NCBI RefSeq assembly: GCF_963678635.1
Contig: NC_087062.1
Location: forward strand, 680,001 to 744,000
From: Symsagittifera roscoffensis
Lineage: Eukaryota; Xenacoelomorpha; Acoela; Convolutidae
Direction of reading: 5' to 3'
Length of the DNA: 64,000 nucleotides
Shown here in pieces: positions 1 to 10,139 of the stretch (its first letter is position 1; every line of letters starts with the position of its first letter). The notes beneath the pieces are model-generated. The model saw only the letters and a list, made by a program, of their open reading frames with translations. It did no database searches and had not been told where the DNA came from. Position numbers and translations under genes: made by a program.

Positions 1-99
1 ATCATAATACTTGATTCGGTTATAGAAAATGTGAAATATTGAAATTGAAAGGAAAATAGTGTTTATTCAACTGAGAACTTAAGTTATTCATAATTGGAG

Positions 100-765
100 A
101 TGAGTGCTGTAATTGAACTAAACTGTTTAGCGGAGACGGTGGTGTGTGGTTTGAACCAGTTCGACAAGCGAGAGCTAGCAATGGCTTCTCTTCTAGTAGA
201 ACTGGCAGCGGCTGACCCCTCATTCCGCAATATCCTCCTAGCTGTATTCCATCGCAAATGCCCCTTCACTCGCCCCATATTTCTCAGCAGGAAACCGAAG
301 CAAAGCGAAGACAGCTTCAAAGAAGACTTGGGATACTTGAAGCAGCTGGGAGAGTGGGAGGATGCCAAAACATATCTGAACAGGGTCCTTTATACCGTGC
401 AATTGTACTCTGCTGTTCTGACTTGTAGGCCAATGAGTGGTTCTATCCAAATACACCCCTATGGATATAAACTAGCCTGGCAATGGCTTGCAACATTTGT
501 TAATACCCCGCCTTTCAGTGATTTTGCAGCTGGAATTCTGCGTGAGTTTTTGTCAGTGTGTGGGCGAGATTTATTGAGGCAATATGGCGTCCAGTTTGAG
601 AAGTTGATGAGAGTTGTTAATGATGAATATTTGAAGAGATGTCGAGAAGTAGGCGATGATACAACCTTTGTGGGAGCCCTTGAAAACTCTTTAACCCACT
701 ATTTTGACACTGGACATTTTTTCCAGGACTTTTCTTTAGATGCACAGTTTTGGGAGCATTACTAG
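100..765 (+). CDS. GLE1: GLE1 homologue, C-terminal exon (partial gene)
   Basis: GLE1 is the nuclear-pore mRNA export mediator that, with inositol hexakisphosphate, activates the DEAD-box helicase DBP5 on the cytoplasmic face of the pore. The reading frame matches the family's C-terminal helical domain as I know it: a KCP motif near residue 53, an IHPYG block near 130, a WLA helix, then FLxVCGxxLLxQYxVQF near 165-180. The family is about 600-700 residues, so this is only the last third. An in-frame TAA lies at 91-93 and an AG at 98-99 directly precedes the ATG at 100. I therefore read 100 as the start of a 3' exon and place the upstream exons outside the window; the ATG is probably internal. 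The stop is TAG at 763-765. Identity is confident; the exon border is inference. Confidence 0.85.
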   Translation: MSAVIELNCLAETVVCGLNQFDKRELAMASLLVELAAADPSFRNILLAVFHRKCPFTRPIFLSRKPKQSEDSFKEDLGYLKQLGEWEDAKTYLNRVLYTVQLYSAVLTCRPMSGSIQIHPYGYKLAWQWLATFVNTPPFSDFAAGILREFLSVCGRDLLRQYGVQFEKLMRVVNDEYLKRCREVGDDTTFVGALENSLTHYFDTGHFFQDFSLDAQFWEHY

Positions 766-785
766 TTGAATTGAAAATTGCGTTT

Positions 786-1237
786 TTGTTCCGGCTTTCG
801 ATACGAAAGTAACGGAATATTTGTGCTCGGGGTGGGTTTTTTTTTCTTCAGACAAATTTCGACTTTTTAACTAGCCATTTTTGACGGATTTTTAAAATAT
901 CGTTCGAAAGGTTTTGTTGTTCTGAGCTTAAATTATATATTTCGCGCTTTTAACGTGTAAGCGGAGATATAATCATTTCTAGAAATCGTTCTAAATTGGT
1001 TGAAATAAGCTGCTTATTTGCCATAATTGATATTGATTGTTACTAGCAGCGGAATTTATCCCTTTGTACTTTATATGGCGTGTGGGGGGCTGGTTTTCAT
1101 AAAACATTTCAAATTTTACAAAAAAAAATTTTCGTTTTGTTTTATTTCATTGAATTTTTTAATGTTATTACTGCTCCATAAACCTTAAAAGGCAGTCGGA
1201 ACATTCAGGGCTTCGCCCTGATACGAGCATTCTTGTC
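786..1237 (+). repeat. Dispersed repeat, copy A (MITE-like, short GTTCCGACT-type ends)
   Basis: This stretch recurs in inverted orientation at 13409-13958 and in direct orientation at 53059-53480. It starts with GTTCCG followed by a small hairpin (CTTTCG-ATA-CGAAAG). It ends with an inverted GTTCCGACT-like end and a GGGCTTCGCCC hairpin followed by TGATACGAGCA. There is no coding capacity. The copies are diverged in the middle and best conserved at their ends, as expected for an old non-autonomous transposon family. Confidence 0.7.
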
Positions 1238-1849
1238 TAATTGTTAAGCATTAATTGAACCATTTTTTGTCCTAATTTAATATCTAGTTTCGGAGTAGTG
1301 TGGTCTCATTTATAACTAAATGTTGTAGTTTTGCGCAGCTTGAAAATGAGTCCTATACTATATTCCAATCTACTCTATACTCTTACACTAGAGTCAAAAA
1401 TTAAAGGCTGTTTGTGGTTTCTACTCTGAAATTTCTAATTTGAAGCAATGTTTTGGGAAACAGATTTACTTAGTAATTGAAAACATTTTCTAGTCGAACG
1501 TGAACAAATGATCTCAGCATCCCTATATGAAATTATGAATATTTGGTTTCCACAACATACCAGTTTGTTGTGGGTCTGAAAATTCGATTTTCTGTATTTG
1601 CAGTAGCTTTTTCTACCGCATGTAATGCTGGAAAAGCGTTGCTATACACTATTTATTCAGCAATTTCTCTTTTTGATGATGTTTTCTTTTCAATATCACC
1701 CAGTCTATTAGCCGAATTTTTAGGGTGTAAATCTATGAGTATTGAGATAAACATGAGCAACCTTTGCAGAATTATATTTGGAGGCATGCAAAAGTTAACA
1801 CGTGTTTTAATTAATTTTTCTTTCATCCAATCGGTTCTTTTCTTTTCAG
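1238..1849 (+). other. Gap before SNF; ends in a probable splice acceptor
   Basis: No convincing gene is present. The last bases are a pyrimidine-rich tract ending in TTTTCAG at 1843-1849, six bases before the SNF start codon. A 5'-UTR intron therefore probably ends here; its donor was not located. Confidence 0.45.
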
Positions 1850-1855
1850 ACAGCA

Positions 1856-2455
1856 ATGACTTTCTCCGAATTGCCTCCAAATAACACTATCTACATCAAC
1901 AATCTCAATGAAAAGGTATCCCAAACGGAACTGAGAAAACAACTGTTTGCAATATTTTCACAGTTTGGCAAAATTCTGGATATTATGTCGAAGAAGACAC
2001 TAAAACTACGCGGCCAGGCTTTTGTGGTTTTTGAGAGTGAAGCTAGTGCAACTAAAGCGCTCAAATCCATGCAAGGCTTCCCGTTCTTTGACAAACCAAT
2101 GAGAATTCAATATACAAAAAGTGATTCGGATTTGATTGCGAAACGAAAAGGAACTTTCGTTGCCAGGCCCAAGCGTGAACGAGTTCCGAAGCTGAAGCGA
2201 AAACCAGAAGGCTCGGAAGAGCCGAACAGTCTACTTTATGTGCAAAATTTACCACCTGACGCAAACGAGGTAATGGTCTCAATGCTGTTCACGCAGTTTC
2301 AGGGATACAAAGAGACTAGAATGATTCCGGGCAGACCTGGAATGGCTTTTGTGGACTTTATGGACGAAACATCGGCAACTGTGGCCAAAAACACACTGCA
2401 AGGATTTAATGTTTCTCCTGCGCATCCCATGCTCATTATGTATGCCAAAAAGTAG
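1856..2455 (+). CDS. snf: U1A/U2B''-type snRNP protein (SNF), two RRM domains
   Basis: Complete 199-residue spliceosomal protein of the U1A/U2B''/SNF family, which binds stem-loops of U1 and U2 snRNA. RRM1 is at about residues 10-90, with RNP2 IYINNL and RNP1 RGQAFVVF. RRM2 is at about 125-199, with RNP2 LLYVQNLP and RNP1 GMAFVDF. Between them is a short basic linker (KRERVPKLKRK). The short linker and total length are closer to Drosophila SNF (216 aa) and human U2B'' (225 aa) than to U1A (282 aa). The coding sequence is one uninterrupted exon, with a probable acceptor 6 nt upstream pointing to a 5'-UTR intron. GLE1 lies upstream in the same orientation. Confidence 0.93.
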   Translation: MTFSELPPNNTIYINNLNEKVSQTELRKQLFAIFSQFGKILDIMSKKTLKLRGQAFVVFESEASATKALKSMQGFPFFDKPMRIQYTKSDSDLIAKRKGTFVARPKRERVPKLKRKPEGSEEPNSLLYVQNLPPDANEVMVSMLFTQFQGYKETRMIPGRPGMAFVDFMDETSATVAKNTLQGFNVSPAHPMLIMYAKK

Positions 2456-2554
2456 AGTAGATTGTTGTTTATTAGCCTCTCACTATTGTAGTCGAACAGA
2501 ACATAGTAGAAGTAATCCAGACTCAATTTTTGTCTTACGTTTCGTCTTATTTGC

Positions 2555-2968
2555 TTTCATTTCAATTCTATTATCTGTACTTTTTATTCATAGCATAGCA
2601 GTAGTATTCTTTAGCTAAACTTATATGATTTTTTTCTTCAAACTTGAAATGCTCAACCCTGTAGTTGGGAGCTATCAGAGTATTCGCAGGGGTTGCGAAC
2701 CTTGCGTCCAATTATGACTGCTCAAATCCTTGTAATTTTCGAGAAATGACGTTTTTTGGGATTTTTTCAAAAAGTTGTCAAAAAATTTGAAATAAATTTT
2801 GTTTTAAAATTTTGAAATTCCTTACCCTGTAGTTGGGTGGTGTCAGGGTACTCCCAGGGTTTGCGAATCTTGCTTCCAAATATGACTGCTCAAATTCTAG
2901 TTTTCTTTGATTTCAATTGTATTATGTGTAGTTTTTATTGATAGCATAGCAGAAGTATTCTTTAGCTA
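2555..2968 (+). repeat. Local A-B-B-A duplicated blocks in direct orientation
   Basis: Block A (2555-2618) reappears at about 2906-2968 with a few changes; both end in TTCTTTAGCTAA. Block B (about 2650-2727) reappears at about 2820-2895; both contain CCTGTAGTTGGG and end in TATGACTGCTCAAAT. This is non-coding sequence in the 3' flank of SNF and may include its 3' UTR. Confidence 0.6.
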
Positions 2969-3261
2969 ATGAACAGTGAAGTCAATTAAAATAAGAAGAA
3001 GAATCAGTTCATACACATCATTATGCTTATAAAAGGACAGCAACATGTTATTTTATACAGAAGTATGTGCGGCAATACGGAAACATGTGATTCAACTCCC
3101 AACAATAATCATTGTATAAAAAAGGCCGGAAATTGTTTGGCGACAGCAGGCACTTCTGCCTAGGTCAAAAGTCAGGCATTGAAGCAATCCACTCAGCCCG
3201 GAAACATTTTTATAAGATTGAGTCACAGAAAAAGATTTTAACATAAGTCGAATTTAGTGTC

Positions 3262-3345
3262 ATATTACGAGCTCCAGTTTTTTCCAGCCTAAGTCTAGCT
3301 TAGGCTGGAAAAAATGGACTTCGTAATACGAAAGTTTTTGCTATA
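3262..3345. repeat. Palindromic mini-element flanked by TATTACGA
   Basis: A near-perfect inverted repeat: TTACGAGCTCCA, T-run and CCAGCCTAAG on the left, then CTTAGGCTGG, A-run and TTCGTAATA on the right. The same terminal motif (TTACGAAC, T-run, CC..CCTAAGTC) recurs at 3508-3545, 4307-4335 and 9957-9985, so this looks like the joined ends of a MITE family. Confidence 0.6.
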
Positions 3346-3394
3346 CTGATGCTGTATAGCATTTGTTCGATATCCGCTTAGTGAGTGGCCTTGA

Positions 3395-3475
3395 TTATCA
3401 GTTAGTGGTGGCGCAGGTTGGAGGACGTGAGCATCTTAATCTACAGGTACGTGGCTCAATTCCGGCTCAGAAAGT
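3395..3475 (+). repeat. tRNA-derived SINE-like head
   Basis: A tRNA-like segment with an A-box-like GTGGCGCAGGTTGG and, about 45 nt later, a B-box-like GGCTCAATTCC. It aligns by eye with 11345-11410 (GTGGCGCGATTGAGAGG). It is too degenerate for a functional tRNA. Confidence 0.45.
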
Positions 3476-3486
3476 TTCTCTTTTTT

Positions 3487-3545
3487 ACACAAGCGAAGCT
3501 TGTGTGATATTACGAACTCTTTTTTTTCCAACCTAAGTCTTTTCG
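3487..3545 (+). repeat. GCGAAGC hairpin plus TATTACGAAC terminal motif
   Basis: A hairpin (ACACAAGC-GAA-GCTTGTGT, 3487-3505) is followed at 3508 by TATTACGAAC, a T-run and CCAACCTAAGTC. The same layout occurs at 4294-4340 and 9941-9985. It is probably one end of a dispersed non-autonomous element. Confidence 0.55.
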
Positions 3546-4293
3546 AAAGTGCTTTTTTATTGCAGTATATGCATAAGATCAATAACCAGCGATTAAGTAC
3601 ACCTTTGTGTCAAAACTTGTTGCTTTCACTGTCATTTTTCTCGTTTTTTATACTTTTTTAGTGTTGTTTTTTCCAATTTCTCCCTTGTGTTTGCAAAGAA
3701 GTCCAGCTTCGCGTGTGTTGTAGTTACTAGAAACACCTTTAGTAGTCTAAATTGCGATCTCACTATTATTGAAAAATTGTGTTCAGCAGTATTCAACGCC
3801 CTTCGAACTCCAACTCTAAGCCAGTCTTTTTATTGATAAAAAGCGTATATTTCCCAAGAATATTCGGTACAAGGAGAACCACTAGCGATGCATTTAGTAC
3901 CAATAAAGAATGCTCAACGATTAACCGCAATTAATTGAAAAGCAAAAGAAAAATAAACAGATCGAATAACAGATTTTCTATTTTTTTGGTCAATTAATCA
4001 ATAGCCGTCAACTATTTACCAAAACAAACACTACTAGAGCATCGCACTTCCATTTAGATAACAAAGAATTCTCTGAATTCTTGAAATAGAAATGTAAAGA
4101 TATTGTTGCTGAAAATTTTAAACCAATCAGAAACGTTAGTCGTTCCTATTCACTAAATGATTTTTTTGCATGAAACAAAATAAGCAGAAATTTCGAAATA
4201 AGCAGAAAAGATTTGATAGTATTACAGCCAAGTTGCTGTACAATCCCTGCAGATCTCGAATAATTCTTTTTTTTTCAATTTTCGGTATTTACA

Positions 4294-4340
4294 CTAGCGA
4301 AGCTAGTACGAACATTCTTTTTTTCCATTGTAAGTCGCAA
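4294..4340 (+). repeat. GCGAAGC hairpin plus TACGAAC terminal motif
   Basis: CTAGCGAAGCTAG (4294-4306) is followed directly by TACGAAC, a T-run and a TAAGTCGCAAA block, as at 9941-9985. Confidence 0.55.
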
Positions 4341-4680
4341 ATATTGTTGCGATTTAAAGCAACAGTATTTGCTGCATCGAATTTGGCAATAAGATATTTT
4401 GTTGCACCATTGATATTTTGTTGCACCTTTACAGCGTTTTGATAATTTGTGCTTTGACATTCGAATAGTTATAAGTTTACACAGTTGATGCATTTTGGTT
4501 CATCAAGTGAACCGAAGAAAGCTTCAAACAACAACAAAAAAACAATCTCGATTTCAGAAATTTTTAACTCAGTATATCTCTCAGTTTTTTTGAAATTCAT
4601 GATTTATACATAATGTGGCTTTATGGTTTGCGATTTAATACATGCAAAATTATATTTTTTTTTGTGTGTGATGCTACTTT

Positions 4681-4810
4681 TGCTGCATCGAATTGGCAAT
4701 TTATTAGCTTATGTAGCTGCGTTATTGGTGGCTATTTTCTAGGGATTCTAAGCATCCGTGGCTGAATGGTTTGTGCATGAGACTCAAACTTGCTAGGTCG
4801 CAGATTTTAG
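4681..4810 (+). repeat. Repeat with tRNA-like segment
   Basis: TGCATCGAATTGGCAATTT at 4683 and the following TTATTGGTG block recur at 11449-11495. From about 4749, GCATCCGTGGCTGAATGG resembles an A box and GGTCGCAGATTT a decayed B box. The order of the two parts differs between the loci, so these are rearranged SINE pieces. Confidence 0.45.
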
Positions 4811-5094
4811 CTAATTCGAGTTTTTGCTAAGCCTCGAGTTTTTGCAAGTTCGAGGCTTATTTCTACTTTTTCTAATGTCACTTGATAGAGCTGCTTTTTG
4901 GTCGTGTTCTCGGCGAAGAGCACCTTCGCCTCTGTAAAATGTGTAAATAATCAATTATTGCGACAAATAGAGACCACATAATGGGTTTTTAATGCATTAT
5001 AACATATTTTAGTTCATTTTTAATTTCAATATAATTGATTGTTTTCTTTACATGAAATCCATAAAAAACGATCACATGTGTAGATGTTCACTCT

Positions 5095-5295
5095 ATTTTG
5101 CAGCTGTATGCAAAACGTGAACTCGCACGAACACGCCCGTCATCCTGCTGTTCAGGATCTGCCCACGTCTCCCCAAACACCCCACGTTCCTTCGCCCCCA
5201 CGTCTTACAGTCACCGCCTCCATCCCCCGCCCCGCCTCCACTTATGCGCTAAAAATGCAGAAGGGCAAAGAGGGTGAGCTAGGGGAGGGCGCATT
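5095..5295. other. GC-rich patch in AT-rich DNA
   Basis: About 200 bp rich in C on the + strand stands out from the flanks. It is open for 77 codons in one frame, but I recognise nothing in the translation, which is proline-rich because of the base composition. It could be an unrecognised exon, a transferred segment or a decayed repeat. Confidence 0.3.
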
Positions 5296-5662
5296 TTTAT
5301 TTATTTACTTATCTTGAGTGTACATCAAATAATCAAAGAGCAGACGTCAGATTACTAATTTAGCCCAAGAAAGGATAGTAAGAAAGCCAGAAATAGGCTT
5401 GTTGAACGCTACGCTAACAATGAATCAACAAAAATTAATCAGAGCAGTTAATTTAGCAACAAAAAATTAAAATTTGTATAAATATGCATTCAAAACAAAA
5501 ACTTAACACAGGTAGCTCTCGGGTGAAGCTGCTGAATATGCGGCTTCATAAATTAACCTAAAGGTATAAAAAACTAATATAATTTGTAAGATTAAGAGCA
5601 GTAAGATAAGACAAACCAGGGTCCAGCTCAACTCAGCCGGGAAACCAAGATTCTCCGATTTT

Positions 5663-8014
5663 TTCCTCACTTCCTTTCCTTGAGTCCACGCGCTGGTCCC
5701 TTCGACGAGGTAGCCAGCAGGCCTTAGAATGCACTCAGAGAAGTTAGAAACCTCAGCTTATTCCTCACTTCCTTTCCTTGAGTCCACGCGCTGGTCCCTT
5801 CGACGAGGTAGCCAGCAGGCCTTAGAATGCACTCAGAGAAGTTACAAACCTCAGCTTATTCCTCACTTCCTTTCCTTGAGTCCACGCGCTGGTCCCCTCG
5901 ACGAGGTAGCCAGCAGGCCTTAGAATGTACTCAGAGAAGTTAGAAACCTCAGCTTATTCCTCACTTCCTTTCCTTGAGTCCACGCGCTGGTCCCTTCGAC
6001 GAGGTAGCCAGCAGGCCTTAGAATGCACTCAGAGAAGTTAGAAACCTCAGCTTATTCCTCACTTCCTTTCCTTGAGTCCACGCGCTGGTCCTTTCGACGA
6101 GGTAGCCAGCAGGCCTTAGAATGCACTCAGAGAAGTTACAAACCTCAGCTTATTCCTCACTTCCTTTCCTTGAGTCCACGCGCTGGTCCCTTCGACGAGG
6201 TAGCCAGCAGGCCTTAGAATGCACTCAGAGAAGTTATAAACCTCAGCTTATTCCTCACTTCCTTTCCTTGAGTCCACGCGCTGGTCCCTTCGACGAGGTA
6301 GCCAGCAGGCCTTTGAATGCACTCAGAGAAGTTAGAAACCCCAGCTTATTCCTCACTTCCTTTCCTTGAGTCCACGCGCTGGTCCCTTCGACGAGGTAGC
6401 CAGCAGGCCTTAGAATGCACTCAGAGAAGTTAGAAACCTCAGCTTATTCCTCTTTTCCTTTCCTTGAGTCCACGCGCTGGTCCCTTCGACGAGGTAGCCA
6501 GCAGGCCTTAGAATGCACTCAGAGAAGTTATAAACCTCAGCTTATTCCTCACTTCCTTTCCTTGAGTCCACGCGCTGGTCCCTTCGACGAGGTAGCCAGC
6601 ATGCCTTAGAATGCACTCAGAGAAGTTAGAAACCTCAGCTTATTCCTCACTTCCTTTCCTTGAGTCCACGCGCTGGTCCCTTTGACGAGGTAGCCAGCAG
6701 GCCTTAGAATGCACTCAGAGAAGTAATAAACTTCAGCTTATTCCTCACTTCGTTTCCTTGAGTCCACGCGCTGGTCCCTTCGACGAGGTAGCCAGCAGGC
6801 CTTAGAATGCACTCAGAGAAGTTATAAACCTCAGCTTATTCCTCACTTCCTTTCCTTGAGTCCACGCGCTGGTCCCTTCGACGAGGTAGCCAGCAGGCCT
6901 TAGAATGCACTCAGAGAAGTTAGAAACCTCAGCTTATTCCTCACTTCCTTTCCTTGAGTCCACGCGCTGGTCCCTTCGACGAGGTTGCCAGTAGGCCTTA
7001 GAATGCACTCAGAGAAGTTAGAAACCTCAGCTTATTCCTCACTTCCTTTCCTTGAGTCCACGCGCTGGTCCCTTCGACGAGGTAGCCAGCAGGCCTTAGA
7101 ATGTACTCAGAGAAGTTAGAAACCTCAGCTTATTCCTCACTTCCTTTCCTTGAGTCCACGCGCTGGTCCCTTCGACGAGGTAGCCAGCAGGCCTTAGAAT
7201 GCACTCAGAGAAGTTAGAAACCTCAGCTTATTCCTCACTTCCTTTCCTTGAGTCCACGCGCTGGTCCCTTCGACGAGGTAGCCAGCAGGCCTTAGAATGC
7301 ACTCAGAGAAGTTAGAAACCTCAGCTTATTCCTCACTTCCTTTCCTTGAGTCCACGCGCTGGTCCCTTCGACGAGGTAGCCGGCAGGCCTTAGAATGCAC
7401 TCGGAGAAGTTAGAAACCTCAGCTTATTCCTCACTTCCTTTCCTTGAGTCCACGCGCTGCTCCCTTCGACGAGGTAGCCAGCAGGCCTTAGAATGCACTC
7501 AGAGAAGTTAGAAACCTCAGCTTATTCCTCACTTCCTTTCCTTGAGTCCACGCGCTGGTCCCGTCGACGAGGTAGCCAGCAGGCCTTAGAATGCACTCAG
7601 AGAAGTTAGAAACCTCAGCTTATTCCTCACTTCCTTTCCTTGAGTCCACGCGCTGGTCCTTTCGACGAGGTAGCCAGCAGGCCTTAGAATGCACTCAGAG
7701 AAGTTACAAACCTCAGCTTATTCCTCACTTCCTTTCCTTGAGTCCACGCGCTGGTCCCTTCGACGAGGTAGCCAGCAGGCCTTAGAATGCACTCAGAGAA
7801 GTTAGAAACCTCAGCTTATTCCTCACTTCCTTTCCTTGAGTGCACGCGCTGGTCCCTTCGACGAGGTAGCCAGCAGGCCTTAGAATGCACTCAGAGAAGT
7901 TAGAAACCTCAGCTTATTCCTCACTTCCTTTCCTTGAGTCCACGCGCTGGTCCCTTCGACGAGGTAGCCAGCAGGCCTTAGAATGCACTCAGAGAAGTTA
8001 GAAACCTCAGCTTA
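5663..8014 (+). repeat. 98-bp satellite, 24 tandem copies
   Basis: A head-to-tail array of a 98-bp unit, starting TTCCTCACTTCC and ending CTCAGCTTA. The landmark ATGCACTCAGAG recurs at 5729, 5827 and so on to 7983 without any loss of phase, so 2352 bp equals exactly 24 units. Differences are a few single-base variants per unit (GTTAGAAAC, GTTACAAAC, GTTATAAAC; CCCTTCG, CCTTTCG). The unit length is not a multiple of three, so the short open frames inside are incidental. Confidence 0.95.
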
Positions 8015-8127
8015 TATTTTTTTCCGATGCGTCTTAGATCGACATTATATAGAAGTTCATTTGTCTGCTTATTATGTCATCGGTTCTTTTGAATTTAATG
8101 GTCTTGTTTATTTTCTTAATCTGAAAC

Positions 8128-8898
8128 TCAATTCTGATTTGCTGAAAGTAGTTTTCCATCATTGTCTCTCCGTTATAAGAGACGCCACTGTTGCCGCAAA
8201 GTAGTTTGCTTACCCAGTCTCTAAACATACAGCACCTACTAATCCCCGAATAGTTGGTATGCTACAGCAAATTCTTTGCATAAACATGACTGGGTTCAAT
8301 TAACTAATCGTTTAACGCTAACTCAAGGGGGTTGCGAAGTTAGACGACAAACAAATTAGGCAATCTTAATAAAACGCAATTTAGAAGATATGTTATTTAA
8401 TACGAAGTCACAGTTTTACAAAAAGTGAAAATGACCTCAAAACATCAAACTTTTTTTTTATTATAAAAGGATAAAGTATTTAATCCAAACAGTATAGTTC
8501 AATTGTGAAATGCCTAAATAATAAAGCCGTGACATGTAATTACTTGATGTGCGTTAAGGAAAGCTGAAACCGAAAGTTAATTGCAGTCAGCGAATAGTTT
8601 TCAATTACAGCACAATAACAGCTAAATGTCAAAAATCTCGTCTGAATTACGTTGCATTAACAACGGAGAGACGCCATTATTAGCTCTCGATCGTGAGGCG
8701 CCAGTGAATACTCGATCGTGAAATACTCGATGTCCTTAGCTGTTTGTGAACCAATTTCAGAGAACGAGGACAAAGATTCTGCAACAAGTGCGCAAGAAAA
8801 CTAATAGTAGATTGGAAAAAAATACGATAAATTTTCGAATACTCAATTCTGATTTGCTGAAAGTCGTTTTCCATCATTGTCTCTCCGTTATAAGAGAC
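8128..8898 (+). repeat. Pair of about 58-bp direct repeats
   Basis: The blocks at about 8128-8182 and 8840-8898 (starting CTCAATTCTGATTTGCTG) differ by very few bases. Both contain GTCTCTCCGTTATAAGAGAC, a small hairpin. No gene is seen in the 8015-9660 interval. Confidence 0.6.
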
Positions 8899-9505
8899 GT
8901 TATTGAAGTTATAGGAAGAGCAGCTGAGAGTTAAATTAACGGACAGGCAAACCGATACCGTTGACTTGTTTATACTCGAGTTGGCTGAATGCATTCTTAC
9001 CGAAACGATTTAACATTAATTCTAGCAAATCTGAATTTAAAATGGCATATCATTCAGACACGGAAGGGGAACGTGAAAACATGCCATTGACATGTGGATA
9101 CAACTAGCGTTGCTCAAGACAATTTAGTGTTTATCTCAAGAACCACTCAAAATTGCAACAATGTTGTGGACATAACTGAAAAAAATACGATAAGGCGGCT
9201 TGAATCGCTATACCCGAAGGATCGTGCCGCAGAATTCTCGATGTCATTAGCTATTTGTTAAACAATTCAGAGAAAGAAGATATAAAATCTGGAACAGTTG
9301 TAGTAGAAAAACGAATTGCTGCTCAAAAAACAAACACGAAAACCATAAGATAAAATTTAGAAAAGATGAGCTGAAAGTTAAATTAACAAATCGTGAAAGT
9401 TTTACTGTTGACTTATCTTCACTCGAGTTGGCTCCAAGCGATCTTTCTAAAATGATATGATTTCAATTTGAAAAAATCTGAATTTAAAGATGGCGTATCA
9501 TCTAT
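8685..9505 (+). repeat. Diverged tandem duplication, about 450-500 bp unit
   Basis: The segment 8685-9060 aligns by eye with 9190-9505. Shared landmarks in order are TCGATGTC.TTAGCT.TTTGT, GAG.TGA.AGTTAAATTAAC, ACTCGAGTTGGCT and ATCTGAATTTAAA.ATGGC.TATCAT. This is an old, non-coding duplication. Confidence 0.5.
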
Positions 9506-9699
9506 ATATTATTTGAAAGTCTGAATGCGCAGTTTTTAACTGAACGAACGTAACGTTTTGAATTTGACGAGTGCAAAGCTTAAGGAAATTCTCTATAAAG
9601 CTTAATGTCTAAGAGAATGCGAAAAATGTTCTAGATATCGAAGTTTCATCGGTTCAGTAGCTTGCTTGAATAACTTTTTTGCGGAGCATCCAAGATTTC

Positions 9700-9935
9700 A
9701 TAAACTTAAGAACTTGAAACTCTCACCCTCGGAACTGCCAGGGTTCATTCAGGTGTACTGTCAGTTTTTAGATCTGGTGTTAATGATCTTGCGAAAGCTT
9801 TTTGGTAAAGGGGAAGTTTTTTTATTTGCTGAAGATACGAATATTACAGGTTTTATTTGCTCTATAGAAGTTTTCAATAGCGATCTCAATGCAGTCAGCA
9901 TTTGGCTTAACGATAATAAACTTCAATGTTCATTA
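9700..9935 (+). pseudogene. Non-LTR retrotransposon reverse-transcriptase relic
   Basis: About 45 codons match the palm region of LINE reverse transcriptases. GKGEVFLFAEDTNI carries the catalytic motif in altered form (FAED instead of FADD), followed by FNSDLNAVSIWLNDNKLQ, the usual helix after the catalytic loop. The preceding G-x-P-x-G-like block is in another frame, so the copy is frameshifted as well as mutated in the active site. Dead fragment; the LINE clade is not assigned. Confidence 0.65.
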
Positions 9936-9940
9936 CATAA

Positions 9941-9985
9941 GCGAAGCGAAGTGTATTATTACGAACAAATTTTTTTTCCTAAGTC
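9941..9985 (+). repeat. GCGAAGC-containing element end
   Basis: GCGAAGCGAAG at 9941 is followed by TATTATTACGAAC, a T-run and CCTAAGTCGCAAATAAA, the same terminal signature as at 3487 and 4294. It truncates the LINE relic on its 3' side. Confidence 0.5.
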
Positions 9986-10139
9986 GCAAATAAAAGTGCT
10001 CATTAGTGGCTTTTTTGGTATATTTCAATTTGATCATATTTGAGCGTATTTAAGAATTTTATAATTTAAAGCATATAGTGCTGTTTCATTTTTGGCTAGT
10101 ATTAGGTCCTGTTTGAAATCAACAGGTGTTATGAAAATG

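Larger units (their letters stand above)
2969..5662. other. Gene-free repeat-rich stretch
   Basis: No host gene was found. The stretch holds the short palindromic and tRNA-like repeats listed separately and a GC-rich patch at 5095-5295. The rest is AT-rich sequence in which I see nothing. Confidence 0.5.

Noticed and set aside
1543-1884. 113-codon hydrophobic frame upstream of SNF
   Set aside because: It overlaps the SNF start in another frame and crosses the probable splice acceptor. Its composition is that of AT-rich intron.
5729-7785. Repeated 64-82-codon frames starting MHSEKLETSAYSS in the 98-bp satellite
   Set aside because: The unit is 98 bp, so the frame shifts every copy. The frames are by-products of the tandem repeat with no conserved protein.
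5663-8014. CRISPR array
   Set aside because: The 98-bp units are joined without unique spacers, and the window is a eukaryotic genome with introns.
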